A stretch of DNA of 64,000 nt from Lepeophtheirus salmonis (lineage: Eukaryota > Arthropoda > Copepoda > Siphonostomatoida > Caligidae). Of this stretch, positions 21,801-32,639 are shown piece by piece (the stretch's first letter is position 1; each line of letters opens with the position of its first letter). A program made the translations under genes and the position numbers. Where the stretch lies: contig NC_052138.2 of assembly GCF_016086655.4 (NCBI RefSeq), positions 14,942,001 to 15,006,000 of the forward strand. Direction: 5' to 3'. Under the pieces are notes generated by a model. The model did not search any database. It had not been told where the DNA came from and was given only the letters and a program-made list of their open reading frames with translations.

Positions 21801-22349
21801 ATCACGTCCGAAAGAATTGACCAACCCTCTATTTTGAATGTTCATTTGAAGAATATTCGTGATGTTATACCTCCAGAAGGAAAGAAAAGTTCTAATTTCA
21901 GCATAAGTCTTGCCCTTTTACCTTCTTCCAGTTTGCAAAGAGTCCGAACTGGTATCTATGCAGACTCTGAAAATGTGTTATTTGATTTAGTTGGAGAGGA
22001 ACAACACGAATCTTCGAAACACATTTTTCCCATGGAATTAACTACAGCAGATAAATCTGAGCTATTTTTAAGTCTTGAACTTTTTGAACATTCGCGTACA
22101 TTACAAAAGAAAACTTTTCGAGGATTTGGACTTGTAGCATTGTCTTGTGAAGAAGAAACACAAGTTTGTCAGGAATTACAGTTACGATCTATGGAAGCGA
22201 GTGTGCTGGATGCAGTTGAGTTTCAAGAGCTAATTAAACGCAAGGATAAAATTGCCAAGGACTATGTTTATCGTATGCGTAAATACGTTCACAAGAAATC
22301 CATTCTCTTGAATGTGTTTGGTAATAAGCAAGAATGGATACGAGTTTGA
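18822..22349 (+). CDS. C2-MUN-C2 protein, Munc13-4/BAIAP3-like, 1175 aa
   Basis: Proteins of this family tether and prime vesicles for SNARE-driven exocytosis at the plasma membrane or on endosomes. A divergent C2-like fold lies at about residues 116-230 (VIVNISDIQLF, YYFELFLSSDPDYKY). The MUN region covers about 380-950. It includes the MHD1-type helix DSWVECSLSEANKQVTRVLQ (645-664), FDIEGIFDTCRYVWNEIQWP (702-721), which matches the D...F...R..W..L.WP block of BAIAP3/UNC13D, and an MHD2-like helical stretch at 885-945. A second C2 is at about 988-1108 (LNVHLKNIRDVIPP, LFLSLELFEHS). A Ser/Asp/Glu-rich linker sits at 676-700. There is no C1 or long N-terminus, unlike neuronal UNC13. The whole frame is one exon. 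The start at 18822 has a good context (G at -3, G at +4); Met13 is an alternative. A polyadenylation signal follows at 22733. Confidence 0.72.
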   Translation: MEYLLAGVKSISMSTSNIESSKTLPRQTSSSDSHHHFNHLINSNEELYTANEEKEILEQVSKTLIDKWWGRLLTKFGSQFPDYSNQIEKWFSFNDNDLWRCLNQDAVRISGVEKCPHVIVNISDIQLFKISKKTHTYYFELFLSSDPDYKYRIEAIEGSSHTFKFHLDDPEDIDSTFLEILLEKDGTFDKGLKGRAQINLSFVHGEVPILWSDRETSRVHIEIKTKNLNVTPAHEVVPRILANHFKEVLIDDAVFDTLRGYVDLPKYFIEFSEVRVGDILSGLETRVYLNNVIIQDEVDGKPSPSNFKFKFPFLNLMKDTLKICLFSKNKKSEVYSKEMKIIEWVSPIGKCSELYIEHIARTTYQWTLTLMEESVQKNDSICSMGESLFLILYYNRLDTLLNEREYTEDNSVLLKWKGSFDDKHENLLKVLNVFDPKKRSWATEKSRALLKLHSKYRFNNLVLSSLFSGIDTNELDNYEYLKNYIDYALYHLSYYVTVGNYSRLPLPQLKSLLANVLIFNNEDESHVLELLKPYMIDSIITRHDLNNLNNHKIILEQSIMPSIRGTPRLFDSFGTKWIVKLTVIYLDLSLPILRTVITHSTCDCTNGLLTFNIFVKSRSLASVIGGKEEKEYMKRIYNIFTVCLDSWVECSLSEANKQVTRVLQLERNRHKKSISSQNNNYKHQDSLSSEDDEYEGVLDGAFDIEGIFDTCRYVWNEIQWPFPSGNIRFGAKLLQGLHSTYTRYITEFDDILMNSDNDPTLNTDELITILNSSHRSVSYLNKFHSAINSLIDKHTGESESLDPEVCSQISDYLEILTEASREIDSRNDDLVEYFCLSQKPIISEYIRKRGIVGDGSDEDKSSLYYINLTLETLYANIDTGNPKQDEMIHNKIKSSLTELHETLVCEYYKSLKSEYDRKGRNPEVFQNISDGIQHMIGFRRTLSMEDNPDILSLNNELYPRSYSSDVLIYQHLKHIHENDDLLSSNVVGIVKLEITSERIDQPSILNVHLKNIRDVIPPEGKKSSNFSISLALLPSSSLQRVRTGIYADSENVLFDLVGEEQHESSKHIFPMELTTADKSELFLSLELFEHSRTLQKKTFRGFGLVALSCEEETQVCQELQLRSMEASVLDAVEFQELIKRKDKIAKDYVYRMRKYVHKKSILLNVFGNKQEWIRV
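18841..18841 (+). promoter_or_regulatory. Possible splice acceptor just inside the MUN ORF
   Basis: The sequence tttgctcgcag ends at 18840. If it is used as an acceptor for a 5' UTR exon, translation would start at Met13 (about 18858, with A at -3) rather than at 18822. The choice cannot be made from the sequence alone. Confidence 0.25.
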
Positions 22350-22732
22350 AGTGAGAATTAAGAAAACGAAATATTGTGATAGTGTGTAAATTAAACCAAA
22401 GTCGTTCTGTTTTTCATAATTCCACGCCCTTTGTAATTTCAATTAATGAGATTGTATATCACCTCTAATACAAGTATACTATTGCATTAAATGTATTACT
22501 CATCTCTTGTCTATTGTTATGTACACATAGTATTCTACTAACAATTCCTATGTCATAATCAACAATGTATTTTGCTATTCTCATAATTTAAATATCGTAT
22601 ATATAAATAACGTCTATTTTATTATAATTGAGATTCATTGAATAATTATTTAATACTCATATATTATATTCTTGCTAACTTCTTTTGCAAAATTTGGATC
22701 CTTTTATCGTTTGCCTATGCTATAAATATATC

Positions 22733-22738
22733 AATAAA
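22733..22738 (+). promoter_or_regulatory. Polyadenylation signal AATAAA
   Basis: First exact AATAAA downstream of the MUN gene stop codon, about 385 bp into the putative 3' UTR and followed by T-rich sequence. Confidence 0.5.
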
Positions 22739-22897
22739 ATTATTTATTCAATTTATCTTGTAATTTAAATTGATTTAAAGAAATACTTAAAATATCATTG
22801 ATTGTAACTTATTAGTTCTGTCAGGGGGGAACTGGGACACAATTTCACCGGCTTTCCAGTGCGAATTAAAAGGAGTCAAGGACGGCTAGAGTTATGG

Positions 22898-23542
22898 CAG
22901 GGGCGTCCTCAGGGAGAGGGCTGGAAGCACTGTAGTACCCAAAATTAAGGAATTTTTACTTTTTACTAAAAAATTTAATATTTGAATATTTTTTTCAAAA
23001 AGTTGATACTCTGAAATTTAATTTAGTTTTTCAAATTATTTTCCAAAAAATTATTTTTTTTTTCAAAAATTTAATTTGTATAAATAGCAATGGATATTTA
23101 AAATAAAATTTACAGTTTTTAAATTTGTTTTTCCCAAAAATTAAGTTTTTGTGAATAACTATGGATTTTTAAAAAAAAATTCCAAAAATTTGAGCTTTCG
23201 TAATAACTATGGATTTTTTTTTAAATTTCATACTTGAAATTTAATATTTTAAGCTTTTTTTTCAAAATATTAATTTTTCAATTTTTTTTCCAAAAATTTA
23301 AGTTTTTGCGAATAACTATAGATTTTTTTAATTTTTTTCCAAAAAATTAAATTTTCTGTGAATAGCTATGGATTTTAGAATATTTTTCTAAAAAATTAAA
23401 TTTTTTGTAAATGGCCACGGATTTTGATTTTTTTTTTTTTTTTTTTCCAAAAATTTAATTTTTTGCGAAAATAATCTTTGATTTTTTTTTCAAACAAACC
23501 CCCCCCCACCCAAAAAAAAAAAAAATCTCGCGGACGTCCCTT
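22898..23542. mobile_element. Family D element, copy 2 (about 645 bp), AT-rich internal repeats
   Basis: It begins CAGGGGCGTCCTCAGGGAG and ends GCGGACGTCCCTT, so its ends are inverted copies of about 11 bp. The inside is almost only A and T. It contains at least six diverged copies of a unit with a gaataactatggattttt core followed by tccaaaaatttaa, at 23082, 23153, 23204, 23310, 23358 and 23411, roughly 50 bp apart or multiples of that. A GC-rich patch (ccccccccaccc) lies just before the right end. It is non-coding. Confidence 0.6.
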
Positions 23543-24199
23543 TACAGATATAATTTTTAAACTGTGTGTATGGAGAGAATAGTTTTTTCCCTGACAATAA
23601 ATATTTTTTATTCATTAATTTAAAAAAATAAGAGTATGGGTATATTGGCCAGTCTATATTTGTTTGGTTAAGTCTAATCGGTCCGTTGACGGTTTATTAA
23701 CCCAAATAAGAGATATATATACATATATGACATGCATTCAGAGCATTGAACATATTTTGCAAAAAATATTCACGTTTTCATTTGATTCAATCTGAAGCGG
23801 ACCTATTATATTTTTATTAGGTTACATAATTCAAATTTAATTTATTTTATAACAGAATAATTATAAAAGGAGAAAACACATCAATGACGTCATAAGAGAT
23901 CTATTTTGTATTTGTTAAGGAGACCGACAAGTGCGATTGGATTGGATGGGACCAAACATTTCTGTAGCGTACTCCTCGGTCCTAAATAAGTACCTGTACA
24001 GTTAATATTATTGTGGCGTGACAAGGCAGATTACCACACTGGAACCATATTAGACCGAGAGAGAGAAACGCGTGGAGGAGACTTAGTATATCAATAGAAA
24101 ATAAGGTTGTATTAACATAATCATACTACCAAACAATGACTCGCCTGTCAGGATACTTTTGGTATTGATCAATTAATGTATTTCTATGGGTATTGATGA
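23543..24199. other. No gene seen
   Basis: It contains a TGACGTCA palindrome at 23885-23892 and a GC-richer patch at 23920-24090 with no open frame. Confidence 0.4.
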
Positions 24200-24590
24200 A
24201 ACTCGTTAGCATTTTGAGCATTATAAAAAAAAAGGAAAATCAACTTGGTGACCCTTACAATTTGAAGAATGTTTCGGAGGATGGTAGGTTAGCTTATTTC
24301 ATTACATCAGCTACAAGCAGCTGTGAAAAGGTGAACAAAGAAATAAACAAGGATATACTACTCTGATGTTGATCCTCAATTTACCAAGGACTTACAATTA
24401 TATTTCGCAATAAATCCTCAAGGTTACTCTCCGTCTTTTATGAGCACATAAAAATGTTTAATCAGTTTTTGTATATATTATTATATAGTAGAAAAAAAGT
24501 TCACTCGTCAGGAATGAAATAATAATGATCATAACTTAGAATAATAAAATACACTCTTTAGTTTGACAACTTAAAAAAATCTAAAAATAA
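24200..24590 (+). repeat. Repeat A, copy 10 (plus)
   Basis: The blocks are cgttagcattttgagcatta, caacttggtgacccttacaa, tttgaagaatgtttcgga, cattacatcagctacaag, ataaacaaggatat, gttactctccgtcttttatg and gttcactcgtcaggaatgaa. Confidence 0.65.
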
Positions 24591-27416
24591 TTATCTATAC
24601 ATCACAATAAAAGTACACTATATATACATAATAACTGCTTACGATAATCAGAAGGGATTGAGAAGGAGGACAACCTCTTAGTCTATATACACAACATAGG
24701 GTCTTTTCAACACAGAGCTTAGAGCTCAAGGAAAGGGACCATTATGGATAATAATGCCATATAATTTCATAAAATCTGAGGAAACGAATAAATGATGCGA
24801 ATTCAAGTTGTTTTAATGTCAATGAATATTTAGGTTAAGTTGATGCAATTTTACCAGCGGCTACTGTAACCCCCCCCCCCTTTTAGACTAAATTTAATAT
24901 TTTAAAATTTTATTGCAAGATTGTGGGACTATGACATCACCCTGGTATAATTTGCACCCCCCACTTGCAAACACATTCCGGCACCACAGAATTAGCCTAA
25001 AGAGAGGTGTTACCAATTGATCACCCTAAAGGTACTGGTATTTCCCCCAGTAAATTGACATAGAATTCCGTAATTTGATATTTATAGGAATGCAAAATGC
25101 TAGATTTTCCACGAAATAGGAGCTGTATATATATACAAGTACTGTATCGCGATAACTAATTAATAAACAATGTAGAAAATAAAATTGCAGCTGAAATCCC
25201 TTGATAAAGCATGCCCATATGTAATATGATTAATTAATTTTCAATAATAAAAACAAGTATTTTGCAGGAATACAAACGTATAATGTTTCAACTAGAATTT
25301 GTACATTTTTTTTTTTTTTTTTCTTCAAAATAAATTTAATTAATCAAATAGACAATAATATATTACTGAATAGTTTTATTGTTAGTGTATTAAATATTGT
25401 TTATATAGGTAGGTGCAAACTACAGTCCCTTTCTCCTATTTCATTTTAATGTACATAAGTCATAGGTACGTCAACTTGTGACTGTGTATCTTCAAGATAT
25501 GTCAACAATGAATACTACTTGTTGTTGATTCAAGTGGAACATCTGGACTCTCAAGTTTTGAAATCAGTTTGACGTGGGATTTTTGACAGACTTAACCTGA
25601 GCTGTTTTAATCTTACTATGTGATGTCATCTAAAGTACGACGTCATTCAACTGTGCTCTTGATCAAGTGTTCGCTACCATATCATTTTTCCAAATCATTG
25701 AATTTTTGTTTTATGCTGACGAATATATTCGTCAATTGTCCTGTATAATAATTTAGTCTCTTTCAATAAAGAAGGCAAATATTGCAAACTTTACGAAAAT
25801 ATATGAACATCCTTAGCGAATGTGTTAATAATTTTGATAAATTATTTATTGACTGGTGACTTGGTTGGAACCTTGTATGCCCCTAGGAGAGGGGCATTCA
25901 TTTGAAACATTGTGTTTCTCAATAATATAATTTAAACTATTTAATTAATGAAGCAGGTAAATACAATTGAATGCGTTCGATTGATTAGAAATTGCAACCT
26001 ATTGAGATAATAAATCTATCCATACAGACACTTTATTTTTATGAGTAAGTTGTTTTTTTAAATAAAAGATCGTTTTGTTTAATTTGTATTTGTTTTGCTT
26101 GGCCATAGTCCATGACAATACTAAAAAATATCTTATGACACGTTATTAATTGTATTGTGTCTTAACCTTTTCCCTCTAAAAACAAACAGAAAAAACATCC
26201 AAAATCAGTTGGTGTTACTGGATTTAGCCAATTCTTCCAATTATGTAGTCATTATTTCATTATTGTTGTTATAAATTGTTCCCAATTTAACAAAAGTTAA
26301 TTTGAAATCAAACAATCAACATTGTAAAGAGTTGAGAGAGAAAAAGAAGCAGAAAAATCGATAGGAGACAGTCATAGAAAAATAGATACATAGAGATGAA
26401 AAGTCATTTTTCATGGCAGTTTGGGATAGTGATTTTTTTTTTTTTTTAATATAAAGGTCGGGTAGAATATTTCAAGTGCTATAAAAAGAGATTGGTTAGA
26501 GATGTCCTTGGTGTAAAAAGGAAGGAAGTTTGGACTATTCAACGTTAACCATATTCATTGGTTGTTTTTATTTCATCATCTAAATTAATTTAATTGGTAA
26601 ATCTAAACAATATCCCAAAAGGAAGAAAAAGTTATATTCCTATAAAGATGATTAACTCGTTATTTAAGTGTAATTGTCTATATTATTTTTCTACGTCACG
26701 GCGTAACCTCATCAAAGAAATTATATCTTCTATTTGGTTGTCAGCTGTCGATGTTTTTCAGTGTTCTTAACGTTGATTGGTTGAATTAGAATGAGCTCTT
26801 CTCAAGAAACTATAGAATAATAATTCTATAGTTGGGAAAATTGGGTACTACTAACTGATTTTGGGCCTTCTTTCTATTTCTTTACGAAGGAAAGGTAATA
26901 ATGTTGTGCATGACTTTGTGAAGCCGTTGTTATGTATAATTTAAACGACTTTATTCCCTTCAAAATGACGTCATTTTAATATTATTGTATTTTGTTGATG
27001 AATGTTATATTTGCCCTCGCACGTATCAAATAACTAATAGTTATGAATTTGTTATATCTATGTATATAATATAGTTCATATTTTCTTCATTCTCAAAATA
27101 TACTCACTCCTTAGTCTATATAATTAAATAAATCGATAATCATTTCCTAAACTATCATCAAGGGAATCGAATACACTATAAATATAAATTTTCAATGTAA
27201 TTGATTAATTTATTTATTTCTTTAGTCAGTGATGATTATATTTTGTAAGGCTTGCTTTATGAAATTGCTAAGTCTATATAAATTGCAACAGATAAAAAAT
27301 ATCTGTCTAGCTTCTTTAATACCATATAAATAGATAATCTCGTTGTACGGAACTTTTGTAAATTTAAAGTCAACAAAACCTCCTTAAATAAAAATTAAAA
27401 TATGTTCTTATAAACG
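24591..27416. other. Long AT-rich stretch, no gene recognised
   Basis: Poly-C (24872) and poly-T (25306) tracts, a TGACGTCA at 26966-26973, and a perfect 11-bp-arm hairpin (AACTATAGAAT, 4-nt loop) at 26808-26833. It could be intron of the minus-strand gene that owns the exon at 27453-27770. Confidence 0.4.
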
Positions 27417-27452
27417 TTAAACTTCCAACTTAAAAGAATCAAAATTTCTTAC

Positions 27453-27770
27453 CTCCTCACTTATTTGAAAGGCCTTTGCAGCATGAATTGCAAAAACTAT
27501 TTTTTCACGAAGACTCTCATCCTCAACATTAACATTATTTGGGTCTAACTGGCAAAACTTATGAAGTAACATATCTCCTGGGTAAACTGTGAGCACTTCC
27601 TCTAGTTTTCTTGGTCTTAAAAATTCAACCAAAGTTCGTTTCGAGAGTGGAGATACGGGTAAATAAGCAGAAGAATATCGTCTTGTAATGCTTGGAGGAT
27701 GACAGCCATAGAAATTGCGCTTCCATCGTCGAATCGGTGTGGTTGGTGCTGAGAACTCTGAGTGGATCAT
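27453..27770 (-). CDS. Well-bounded internal exon of an unidentified gene (106 codons)
   Basis: On the minus strand a pyrimidine-containing acceptor (ttattttctacacag) ends exactly where the open frame starts at 27770. The frame ends at a strong donor (GAG|GTAAGA) with GT at 27452-27451. The exon is 318 nt, phase 0 at both ends, and reads MIHSEFSAPTTPIRRWKRNF, followed by Arg/Ser-rich sequence. Near its end are RKLEEVLTVYPGDMLLHKFC and REKIVFAIHAAKAFQISEE. Past the donor the frame runs only 11 more codons. The first ATG coincides with the exon edge, so this may be either an internal exon or the first coding exon after a 5' UTR intron. I do not recognise the domain. No partner exon was identified in the window. 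Confidence 0.5.
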
Positions 27771-28906
27771 CTGTGTAGAAAATAAATAGATATTAACCTT
27801 TTAAAGAATCGGTGGATTTATATATACATACAAAATCATATAATAGATAAACTGACTTGTTTAGAAAAGTATTTTAATCAATAAGGTGTACCCGTAAAAA
27901 TTTGTTGTATCATAGGATTATTTTATCATTTTTTATGTTAGAAAATGCCCTTTCAGCAAATTATTTTTTTATTCATCAGATGTAATCATCTCCAGTATGT
28001 TTCATAAATATTAAATGTTCTTATCTGCTCCAAATTGAACTGAAATTTGTAGAAACAGAAGTAAAACTGTCAAAATTTACCATGGTAGAAAGGTACCTAA
28101 CCGTTAAAGATCCTTTAACTCTATCTATGACCAAGAGTAGAGTACATTTCAATTAAATAGAAAATAAACAAACACTTTTCAGGTTGCCAAAAACAACAAA
28201 ATAAACACGATAAATATACTTTTTTTTTACAGCCTTCCTCTGAGTATGAATATGTAGATCTCAACGTTACAACCTCACTAACACAAAAAATTACGCCGTA
28301 TTTTGTAGTCAGCTCCCCATTTCTCTACTTTTGAATTTGAATGAACTCTTATTTAGGACGTCATTACCTTTATTATATCACACAAACTTTCTTCCAAAAA
28401 CTCCCTGGGTAGCCAAATACCAAATCATACCAAATGCAATTTATCTCTGATATACTCCCAGGCTATCACTGTCATATTATATCTCCACCATTTTTAAAAT
28501 GAATTACATAGTCGTAACTACATTTCATAATATTATATTCCTACTTATTATTTTATTCAATAGTGTCGTATAATATTGCTTGGTAATACTTTATTAGAAA
28601 CGTAACATTACCTTATTATTTGTGTATAATAGCTAAAATTTCTTCATGGAAATAATAATTAAATGGTCAATATCTACAAATATATTTATGTGGAACCATT
28701 ACGAGGGATCCACAAGAAATTGCATTCCTGTTTTTTTTAAAACAGAGCATACGTACAGAATAACTTATTACTTCGTTTATTTATCAAAAAGTATGAATTA
28801 TGAAAAGCCATGACGTATCAAGTGAGACAAAATAGATTGGGGCAGGATGATCTTGGTTTGAAGAACAAGTTTGTCTATTGAACGAGATAGGTCAGTTCTA
28901 TTCATT
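27771..28906. other. No gene seen; probable intron or flank
   Basis: AT-rich, directly upstream (minus sense) of the exon at 27453-27770. No second exon could be recognised. Confidence 0.4.
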
Positions 28907-29106
28907 CAGGGGCATCCGCAGGATTATATAAATATATATATATATTTTTTTAAGGGGGCCTTTTTTTAGAAAATAAATTTTTCTTAAAAACTTTTACCAC
29001 TGTCTTCTCATTAATTTTATCAAATTCCAGAATGATAATTTTTCCTAGATCAATGCAAAAATTTCTTCATTGAGAGGGGGCTACAGCCCCTCCGGCCCAT
29101 CCCCTG
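28907..29106. mobile_element. Family D element, copy 3 (200 bp)
   Basis: It begins CAGGGGCATCCGCAGGATTA and ends GGCCCATCCCCTG. Just inside the right end is the palindrome GGGGGCTACAGCCCC at about 29076-29090. The body is AT-rich with a TATATA run. Its size matches copy 1 (202 bp), but the hairpin cap is at the opposite end. Confidence 0.65.
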
Positions 29107-29224
29107 CAAATACCCTCTAATTGAATTGATCAAATGATTGGCCATCACAATATCCCAAAAGCAAGAAAAAAGTTAATTATCTTGGGGCCTAAATTTTATA
29201 GGAATAAAATATAAAAATAAATAT

Positions 29225-29335
29225 TACCGTAATATATTTCGTAGCGCGTTATATTACTCCGTTACTGCCTAATGTAATACATTATAGTAACACGTTGCTT
29301 TTGTAACGCGTTACGCCCAACACTGCACAGGAACT
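29225..29335 (-). mobile_element. hAT-type terminal fragment
   Basis: Read in reverse from about 29333 it begins CAGTGTTGGGCGTAACGCGT, then TACAAAAGCAACGTGTTACT, followed by further TAATRC-type blocks. A CAGTG start followed by repeated GTAACGCGTTAC motifs resembles the ends of hAT elements known from many animals (recollection, not searched). Only one end was recognised. Confidence 0.45.
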
Positions 29336-30339
29336 GGGAAGATTCATGGAATCAGACTCTAAGGATGAAGCATGTCGGAAGTTATGGTTTCATGGGAGGA
29401 TTTTGAAATAGTATTCCTTATGAGAGAATGATGCTTACTATTGTAATTGCTTTAAGTGAATAATTAATCTACAAATTAGCTTTACAAACTGTTTGTATAT
29501 TAATACCTGACAATCTGACATGTCCTTACTTTTGTTTTAATATTTTGAATTATTTTTTATTAATAGATTAATTATAATTCATTAATAGTAACTTGTTTCA
29601 ATCATAACAATATATGAAATTGGTGTAAATTGATCAGTCGTATATAATCTTCTTGTCAATTACTTTGTATTGGGAAAATGGAAGAACTTGATAACTACTT
29701 ACGTAGACAATCAATAAGATGAAAGTACAAAATTTATCAGAAAGATATGGTCTATGTACTATGTAGTCTAAGGACTATGGACATGGATGGCTACATTTGG
29801 ATTGTATATTTTGGACATTTGGAGTATATTCCCTCCTTATTAGATTGTCATATATCCGTCCCTCGTGCACAAAGATTAAATAAAATAGAAAATTCAGCTT
29901 TTTACGTACCTTATATTTAATTTATGAAGAACTAAACTATTAATTAACTCTGTTTGGATTTAATTAAAAATTTATTTCTAGATATTTCTTATGGAAACTT
30001 TAAGATCATTTAGTAATAATACAGTACTGCACCTTTAATCTTATAATACTCTTCAAATTTTGTGTTGTCGTTGACTTATTCCAAATCTAACTTTTTTTAA
30101 AAGAATCAAATATTGATTTCCTCAAAAACGACCATACAAGTTTTCTTGAAACACTCAAAATCGATAAATATACATGTACATCAATCAAAGTTAAACAGCT
30201 TTTAAAATTTTTGGGGACGATTTTGACGAAAAAATCATGTTTTTACAACTTGTATTATATCATTCGCAATATATTATGGGATCAAAAAATATAAAAATAG
30301 TTTTGTAAATGCTATAGTTTAGACATTTATTGATATGTA
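29336..30339. other. No gene seen
   Basis: AT-rich with no coding or repeat signature noted. Confidence 0.4.
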
Positions 30340-30993
30340 CAGGGTTGGTTTTTTAAATCTAGAACAAGTTTACACCTTTATATCTTGGCAATCCTGACAT
30401 CTGTGTTTCTAAAAGATTGAGTTGACAAAACTATATAAGAAAATACAAAAACCTTGAGATTTCCTCGGAATACGAACGCCATGCTACCATTATTGTGTGC
30501 TTCCGTGTTGGTCGCACGCCCCAAGAGATTATTGAGTTTACAAAGGTGCCCAAATCAACTGTATACGAACTGGCCATGGCTTTTTAGGAGTCTGATGGGT
30601 CAGGAACATCTGCAAGGAAGACTCATGGTCATTTTGAGAGCAAAAAGCCCACTTCAGACTCTTTAATATTTTGGGCAAAGGCAATGTGAACCTTTTGGAT
30701 TATTATATATGAGGAACCTTGGAGAGAGTCCACTAAACGTGTACATAACACTGTTGGCTCCTTGCGGCTTTACATTCTCGAGGCAGTGGCCAAAATAGAC
30801 AAAGAGTTTCTCATTAAGGCCTGTGCCAGGTTGGAGGCTATGGTAGAAGCTTGAGGTGATTGGTTTGAGTGATTGACTTCACTATGAATCCGGTCATCTA
30901 AGTGCAAAATATTCTTGAATTGCTTAATTAATTTGGAGAAATTAATAGTTTTTTATGTTATCCTTAACTTTTTTGGATTTAAAATCCCCCCTG
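30340..30993 (+). mobile_element. Internally deleted Tc1/mariner element (654 bp)
   Basis: The left end is CAGGGTTGGTTTTTTAAATC. The right end, reversed, is CAGGGGGGATTTTAAATCC. TA flanks both (30338-30339 and 30994-30995). Inside are the start of a transposase (YERHATIIVCFRVGRTPQEI, then IEFTKVPKSTVYELAM, a helix-turn-helix) and, after stops, a C-terminal piece (YILEAVAKIDKEFLIKACAR, LEAMVEA). The catalytic middle is missing. This is the architecture of a non-autonomous deletion derivative that keeps both ends. Confidence 0.75.
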
Positions 30994-31259
30994 TATATAT
31001 ATGTTATATATATTTGTTGGAATGAAATTATTTTTAAATAAATATTTTTAGATTTGTATTGATCAAAATTATTAGTCAATTCAACTTTTTTTCCTAGAAA
31101 TGAATATATTTTATTTATAAATATGTATTGTACAATACAAAGAACGTTCAAGACTGTTTTGATAGCAACTTACCAATAGTTGAAAATAGGGGATAAAACT
31201 TTCCTTAAAGAATTGTGTCTTACAAAAAAGGTAGTTCCAGCAAATTATGCAGCAGAGAA

Positions 31260-32095
31260 AAACAATTATTATTATTATTATTTTGTGAATAACTTTTGAT
31301 TTTTGAAATTTTTTTCTAAAAATTTTAATATTTTAAAATTAAATTTGAAATTTTTTTTCTAAAAAGGTTAATATTTGCAAATTAAATTTTTTTTGAAAGA
31401 ATTGTTTTTTTGGATTTTTTTAAAAGAGTAGTGAATTTTGAAATTTTTTGGAAAGATTTAATACTTAAAACTTAATTTTTGATTTTCTTTTTGTTAAGAG
31501 TTATGGATTTTCGAAAAAAAAAAAAAAAAAATTCATTTTTTGTGAAAAATATGTGGATTATTTTTTTTTCCAAAAAATGTAATATTTGAATCTTAAACTT
31601 TTGAAATTTGTTTTAAATAATTTAATTTTTGGATTTTTTTTCAAAAAAAAAAAAGACCAAGCACCTGCAAACGCCCTTGACGAGTGTGTGCTCATGAATG
31701 AGAGAGAATAACGCTGTGGATTTGTGGAGTCCCTGGAAAACATGTATTATTAGGGGTGTGTCAGTTCTCATTTTTCGGCCCAATCTAGTCCATTCTTAGC
31801 CATATCAGTCCTTGAGACTGTCGGTCCTTCGAACTGTCTGTAATAGAACTGATTAAAAAAAGATAAGTTGAGGGACGTAATGAAGAAACTAACTTTATAA
31901 GTTTTTAGGACTGAACTGGACAGGATCGAGAGTGAGCAGTATGGGCCTGCGGTGATGTAGCTTCCCCCTCCCAAATTAAGGAATTTAATATTTGAAATAC
32001 TAAAAAATTTCCATATTTTTTTAAAGAATTAAATTTTCTGTGAATAGCTATAGGTTTTTGAAATTAAAAAAATGAAAATAACTTTGAGGACACCC
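31260..32095. repeat. Family D-like AT-rich repeat field
   Basis: At about 31280-31665 and 31980-32095 there are the same gtgaataact, gatttttgaaattttt and ttcaaaaatttaat motifs as in the body of the family D element at 22898, with GC-richer ends (gcacctgcaaacgccctt; ggacacccctg). Part of repeat C (31740-31970) and a short repeat-A tail piece (about 31680-31735) are interleaved. The exact borders are not resolved. Confidence 0.45.
31740..31970. repeat. Repeat C piece with GGTCC/GGACTG motifs
   Basis: Degenerate repeats of agtccttgagactg, ggtccttcgaactg and ggactgaactggac type occur here, like those in the field at 54160-55745. It is non-coding. Confidence 0.4.
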
Positions 32096-32639
32096 CTGAA
32101 TGCTCAAGGCATTTTCAATACACCTTCTGTTGAGTTGTTTATTATTATTTTTTATAGATTTTTAATCTTTATAAAAATGACTATGATCTTCATTTTAATG
32201 GTAAGCAACTTTTAGGACTTGATGGACAAGAACAAACACATGCCTATTTTCATTTTTAGGTCTGACGGGAGACAGTTTAATCTGTTCATTTTTCTCTTAC
32301 ATCAGACTAAAAAATTCATAGCCATAAAATTTATACCCACAGTTGTATTATACAATACTGATCATTGTCATAAAAATCAAAAATTTACTAAATGACTTCT
32401 TTTTGTATAGAAAATACAACTTTAAAAACGGCTTATGATTGTTTTACAATGTGTATTCTTAGGCCTTGCCCATACGCCAACGTTTCCATAACATAACTCT
32501 ATTTATTTTATTCGTATTCAAAATGTTATGCGTACATGATTAAGGAATCTAATTCATCCAAGCCGGTTAAGAATGTTGATGTATTTGATAGGAATCTTAT
32601 GATTACATAGTAGACAAGTCTGGGCACTCGTGAAAGTAA
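32096..32639. other. No gene seen
   Basis: AT-rich sequence without recognised features. Confidence 0.4.
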
